A stretch of 15,425 nucleotides of DNA. Origin: Actinomycetota bacterium (GTDB taxonomy: Bacteria; Actinomycetota; Actinomycetes; Mycobacteriales; Jatrophihabitantaceae). This document shows positions 13,171-15,425 of the stretch, in pieces. The first letter of the stretch is position 1, and each line of letters opens with the position of its first letter. The DNA lies in the NCBI GenBank assembly GCA_019241805.1, contig JAFAWL010000061.1, positions 1 through 15,425 on the forward strand. Reading direction: 5' to 3'. A program made the translations under genes and the position numbers. Below the pieces are notes generated by a model. That model was not told where the DNA came from. It saw nothing but the letters and a program-made list of their open reading frames with translations, and made no database searches.

Positions 13171-14121
13171 ATGGGGGCCGAGATCACCGTTTCGGATGCG
13201 GGGGAGTTCGGCCTCATCGGCCGAGTTACAGCCGAGCTGACCCCGGGTGAGACCACGTTGCTCGGCCCCGGCGACGACGCCGCGGTCGTCCGCGCCCCCG
13301 ACGGGCGGATCGTGGCCACCACGGACTTGTTGATCGAACATCGCCATTTCCGCCGCGACTGGTCGAGTGCGGTCGACGTGGGTCACAAAGCCGCGGCCAG
13401 GAACTTTGCCGACATCGTCGCGATGGGCGCGGTTCCGACATCGCTGCTCGTCGGCTTCGGAGCGCCGGCCGATCTCGAACTCGACTGGGTCGACGGACTG
13501 ATGGCCGGCATCCGCGAGGAGTGCGCCGAGGTCGGCGCAGCGGTCGTGGGTGGTGACGTGGTCGAAGCCGACGCCATCACCCTGGGCGTCACGGCCCTGG
13601 GCGACCTGCAAGGTCGTGAGCCGGTCACGCTGTCCGGCGCGCGACCGGGTGAGGTGGTGGCGATCGCCGGTCGACTCGGCTGGGCCGCGGCCGGGTTCGC
13701 CGTGCTCGGGCGCGGCTTTCGCTCGCCCGTGCAGGTCGTCAACGCTCACCGACGGCCCGAGCCGCCTTACGCGATGGGTCCGCGGGCGGCCGAACTGGGT
13801 GCCACGGCGATGACCGACGTCAGCGACGGGCTGATCGCCGACCTCACGCACATCGCGGCGGCGAGTGACGTCCGCATGGACCTGGTCGGCGGACGCGTGC
13901 CCGTACCCACCAAACTGCGGGAGGTCGGTGCGGCCCTCAACACCGACCCGCTCGTCTGGGTGCTCACGGGCGGCGACGACTACGCGCTCGCGGCCACCTT
14001 TCCCGAAAGGACGGCTCTGCCGCCCGAGTGGACGCCGATCGGCGCCGTCGTCACCGGCTCCGGAGTGCGCGTCGACGGCCGCAGCTGGCCGGTGGGTGGC
14101 CACGAGCACTTCCGCGGATGA
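13171..14121 (+). CDS. thiL: Thiamine-monophosphate kinase
   Basis: A 316-residue cytoplasmic enzyme of the PurM/ThiL superfamily that phosphorylates thiamine monophosphate to the active coenzyme thiamine diphosphate with ATP. Motifs in order: GPGDDAAVV (32-40), TTDLLIEHRHF (50-60), GHKAAARNFADIVAMGA (71-87), VGGDVVEAD (126-134), TDVSDGLIADL in the second half and LTGGDDYAL near residue 265, all aspartate-rich metal and nucleotide sites of ThiL. Length is typical. The ATG at 13171 has only a weak GGACAGG immediately upstream and may be translated from a near-leaderless message. Its TGA overlaps the ATG of the GNAT gene (ATGA). In mycobacteria thiL precedes ung; here a GNAT gene takes that place. 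Confidence 0.95.
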   Translation: MGAEITVSDAGEFGLIGRVTAELTPGETTLLGPGDDAAVVRAPDGRIVATTDLLIEHRHFRRDWSSAVDVGHKAAARNFADIVAMGAVPTSLLVGFGAPADLELDWVDGLMAGIREECAEVGAAVVGGDVVEADAITLGVTALGDLQGREPVTLSGARPGEVVAIAGRLGWAAAGFAVLGRGFRSPVQVVNAHRRPEPPYAMGPRAAELGATAMTDVSDGLIADLTHIAAASDVRMDLVGGRVPVPTKLREVGAALNTDPLVWVLTGGDDYALAATFPERTALPPEWTPIGAVVTGSGVRVDGRSWPVGGHEHFRG

Positions 14122-14657
14122 CGCGCGCGGTACCCGTCGGGCCGGCGTTCGAACAACGGCATTACGACGATCCGATCGTCGTCGAGCTCATCGACGCCCT
14201 GCAGGGTGAATACGTCCGCCGCTACGGGGGCCCGGACGACACCCCGGTCGATCCCCGCGCGTTCGACCCGCCGGCTGGAGTCTTTCTCGTCCTCCGACTC
14301 GGGACGGATGTCGTGGCCGGCGGCGGCTGGCGCCGCGTCGAGCCGCCCACTACAGCGGAATCGCCTGAGCGGTCGCTCGCGACCGCGGAACTCAAGCGGA
14401 TGTATGTCCTCACCACCGCCCGGCGGCGCGGCCTGGCGCGAGCGTTGCTGATCGAGCTGGAGCGGCGGGCCACCGCGGCCGGCATCGAGCGGATCATCCT
14501 GCACACCGGCACCGAGCAGCCCGAGGCGATGTCTCTGTACGAAACCACCGGGTACCTGCCGATGACGCCGTTCGGGCCGTACGCGGACGCACCCAAGTCG
14601 CGCTTCTACGCCAAGCGATTGACTCCGGCCGGGATCAGGCCGAAGCGAGGGTCCTGA
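14118..14657 (+). CDS. GNAT-family N-acetyltransferase
   Basis: A 179-residue acetyl-CoA-dependent N-acetyltransferase. The core has ELKRMYVLTTARRRG (91-105), where RRRGLA (102-107) is the acetyl-CoA pyrophosphate loop, followed by a helix ending LIELERRA, the strand IILHTGTEQ, and the C-terminal YETTGYLPM block near residue 150. The PFGPYADAPKSRFYAK ending is common among small-molecule GNATs. The ATG at 14118 overlaps the thiL stop by 4 bp; an open frame upstream inside thiL is not family-like. It converges with rpmB, nine bases apart. The substrate cannot be predicted from sequence, and a link to thiamine is only suggested by position. Confidence 0.88.
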   Translation: MTRAVPVGPAFEQRHYDDPIVVELIDALQGEYVRRYGGPDDTPVDPRAFDPPAGVFLVLRLGTDVVAGGGWRRVEPPTTAESPERSLATAELKRMYVLTTARRRGLARALLIELERRATAAGIERIILHTGTEQPEAMSLYETTGYLPMTPFGPYADAPKSRFYAKRLTPAGIRPKRGS

Positions 14658-14666
14658 ACAAGCCCG

Positions 14667-14858
14667 CTACGCGCGGGTGACCTTCCCGGCCTTCAGGCAG
14701 GAGGTGCAGACGGTGATGCGTCGACGCGTACCAGGCGCGACGAGCGCCCGGATGGTCTGCACGTTCGGGTTCCAGCGACGGTGGGTGCGCCGGTGGGAGT
14801 GCGACACGGACATGCCGAAGCCGGGCCCCTTGCCGCAAACATCGCAGACACTGGCCAC
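14667..14858 (-). CDS. rpmB: 50S ribosomal protein L28, four-cysteine zinc form
   Basis: A 63-residue component of the large ribosomal subunit. The N-terminus ASVCDVCGKGPGFGMSVSHS and the central HRRTHRRWNPNVQ are diagnostic for bacterial L28. Two CxxC pairs (CDVC at 5-8 and CTSC near 53-56) mark the zinc-binding form, so it is the primary rather than the zinc-free paralogue. The GTG at 14858 has GAGGAGG five bases upstream and gives the standard length; an in-frame ATG six codons earlier overlaps the Shine-Dalgarno and is less likely. It is monocistronic here, with a structured leader of about 150 bases, and is divergent from the DAK2-domain gene. Confidence 0.96.
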   Translation of the reverse strand: MASVCDVCGKGPGFGMSVSHSHRRTHRRWNPNVQTIRALVAPGTRRRITVCTSCLKAGKVTRA

Positions 14859-14970
14859 AGTGGCCTCCTCGCACATCGTCGCGCGCGGTTTTCGGGCTCG
14901 CGCGGGTTGTCGTTCGGTCGTCGCCCGCCCCACCTTCGCGTTATGTCCGGACGGCTGGCAGGCAGAACAG

Positions 14971-15010
14971 TGCCCGAGCGGATTCGCGAGAAGTCGCGAC
15001 TCGTCGGGCA
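14971..15010 (-). promoter_or_regulatory. Two-part stem-loop at the predicted 5' end of the rpmB leader
   Basis: On the minus strand, TGCCCGA (15010-15004) pairs with TCGGGCA (14977-14971) over 7 bp. Inside it TCGCGA pairs with TCGCGA (6 bp, 14999-14994 with 14989-14984) across a CTTC loop, with a small asymmetric internal loop between the stems. It starts about at the predicted transcription start, more than 110 bases before the rpmB GTG, so it could control leader stability or L28 autoregulation. Confidence 0.5.
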
Positions 15011-15017
15011 ACGTCCG

Positions 15018-15046
15018 AGTCTAACCGGTCGCGTTCGCCGGACCAA
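15018..15046 (-). promoter_or_regulatory. Candidate rpmB promoter
   Basis: On the minus strand TTGGTC (15046-15041) and TAGACT (15023-15018) are separated by exactly 17 bases, giving a start near 15011 and a leader of about 150 bases. Confidence 0.5.
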
Positions 15047-15124
15047 ACCCGCGCGGCCCCGTAACGACGTGAGTTCGGCGAAGGGCCCCGAGCCGCCCCC
15101 GCGGCAGTAACGTACCCGGCGCGG

Positions 15125-15154
15125 TGTCGTCCTTTCACGAGCCGCGTGACGACA
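15125..15154 (+). promoter_or_regulatory. 7-bp dyad in the 5' region of the DAK2 gene
   Basis: TGTCGTC (15125-15131) and GACGACA (15148-15154) are perfect inverted repeats around 16 bases, ending five bases before the AGGAGGT Shine-Dalgarno (15160-15166). It may be a leader hairpin or an operator. Confidence 0.35.
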
Positions 15155-15175
15155 GGGGCAGGAGGTCCGCCGGCG

Positions 15176-15425
15176 ATGGGCAGCGAGTCGGTGGCGCTGG
15201 CGGCTCTTGACGCGCCCGCCGCCCGCCGCTGGGTCGCCGCGTCCCTCGCCTCGGTCGAATCGCATTGCGAAGAGTTGAACCGGCTCAACGTCTTCCCGGT
15301 ATCCGACGCCGACACCGGGACGAACCTGGTGGCGACCCTGCGGCCCGCGGCGCACGCGGTCGCGGGCTCGGACGATCCGACCGCCGCGGCGGTTCTGCGC
15401 CGGGCGGCGGACGAGGCGTTGCGCG
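15176..15425 (+). CDS. DAK2-domain (FakA/YloV-like) kinase, N-terminal part, runs off right edge
   Basis: The first 83 residues of a DAK2 (DhaL-like) domain protein of the FakA/YloV family, the ATP-binding part of fatty acid kinase that phosphorylates fatty acids held by a FakB protein. LNRLNVFPVSDADTGTNLV (34-52) is the nucleotide and magnesium site. The two aspartates of the D-x-D-TGTN core (Asp44, Asp46) are present, while the usual PVPDGD reads PVSDAD, so Pro and Gly of the loop are changed to Ser and Ala. AGGAGGT with a 9-base spacer precedes the ATG at 15176. The mycobacterial counterpart (Rv2974c) also sits near rpmB, usually followed by recG, which would lie outside the window. Confidence 0.88.
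   Translation, partial: MGSESVALAALDAPAARRWVAASLASVESHCEELNRLNVFPVSDADTGTNLVATLRPAAHAVAGSDDPTAAAVLRRAADEALR

Larger units (their letters stand above)
14859..15175. other. Divergent intergenic region between rpmB and the DAK2-domain gene
   Basis: About 317 bases with no convincing gene. It holds the rpmB leader, with a composite stem-loop (14971-15010) and a second CG-rich inverted repeat near 14882-14904, the candidate rpmB promoter (15018-15046), and a 7-bp dyad (15125-15154) before the DAK2 gene. Confidence 0.65.

Noticed and set aside
12145..14109. Very long minus-strand open frame (654 codons) across thiL and the RAM gene
   Set aside because: Only its last 199 codons match a family (DUF3515). 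The rest is antisense to thiL with low-complexity Arg/Gly/Asp composition, as expected in GC-rich DNA where stops are scarce.
1..15425. CRISPR arrays, insertion sequences, tRNA genes, integrase or attachment sites
   Set aside because: Looked for and not seen. The only repeat found is the 17-bp pair near 9707-9748, with one partial copy.

Overview
The window is high-GC chromosomal DNA from an actinobacterium. Codon use is strongly GC3-biased, four same-strand junctions use ATGA/GTGA overlaps, and the gene set matches a core neighbourhood known from mycobacteria and relatives: ppk1, cofC/fbiD, gpsA, ddl, a DUF3515 gene, thiL, rpmB and a DAK2-domain gene. CofC/FbiD implies a coenzyme F420 producer. 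Mobile elements, CRISPR arrays, tRNA and rRNA genes were not seen. The genus cannot be resolved from the sequence alone.

Layout: On the minus strand at the left edge, a small zinc-ribbon-like ORF (878-1048) overlaps the start of cofC/fbiD by 4 bp. The cofC frame then runs without a stop into the N-terminus of polyphosphate kinase (ppk1), which leaves the window at base 1. Divergent from this, plsC and gpsA overlap by 4 bp and are followed by a GT4 glycosyltransferase, a PIG-L/LmbE deacetylase and a UPF0104-type multi-pass membrane protein, the last three also joined by 4-bp overlaps. A PAP2/AUR1-like membrane phosphatase on the minus strand converges on this run and shares 139 bp of coding sequence with the membrane protein gene. 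Together this looks like a phospholipid and glycolipid module: glycerol-3-phosphate synthesis, acylation, sugar transfer, N-deacetylation, then membrane translocation or phosphatase steps.

The middle holds ddl (D-Ala-D-Ala ligase), a membrane-anchored beta-propeller gene split by an in-frame TAA, a 56-residue membrane protein on the minus strand, and a GGDEF-EAL cyclic-di-GMP protein with both active sites intact. Converging on it are a minus-strand DUF3515 secreted or anchored protein, whose only well-placed start is an ATC codon behind a good Shine-Dalgarno, and a stand-alone Lrp/AsnC ligand-binding (RAM) protein. On the plus strand thiL and a GNAT acetyltransferase overlap by 4 bp and converge on rpmB (four-cysteine L28). 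rpmB has a candidate promoter and a two-part stem-loop at its predicted transcript start. A DAK2-domain (FakA/YloV-like) gene runs off the right edge.

Points most worth attention: the CofC-Ppk1 continuous frame, the zinc-ribbon small gene in front of it, the PIG-A/PIG-L-like glycolipid gene set, the split propeller gene, the ATC start, and the structured rpmB leader.
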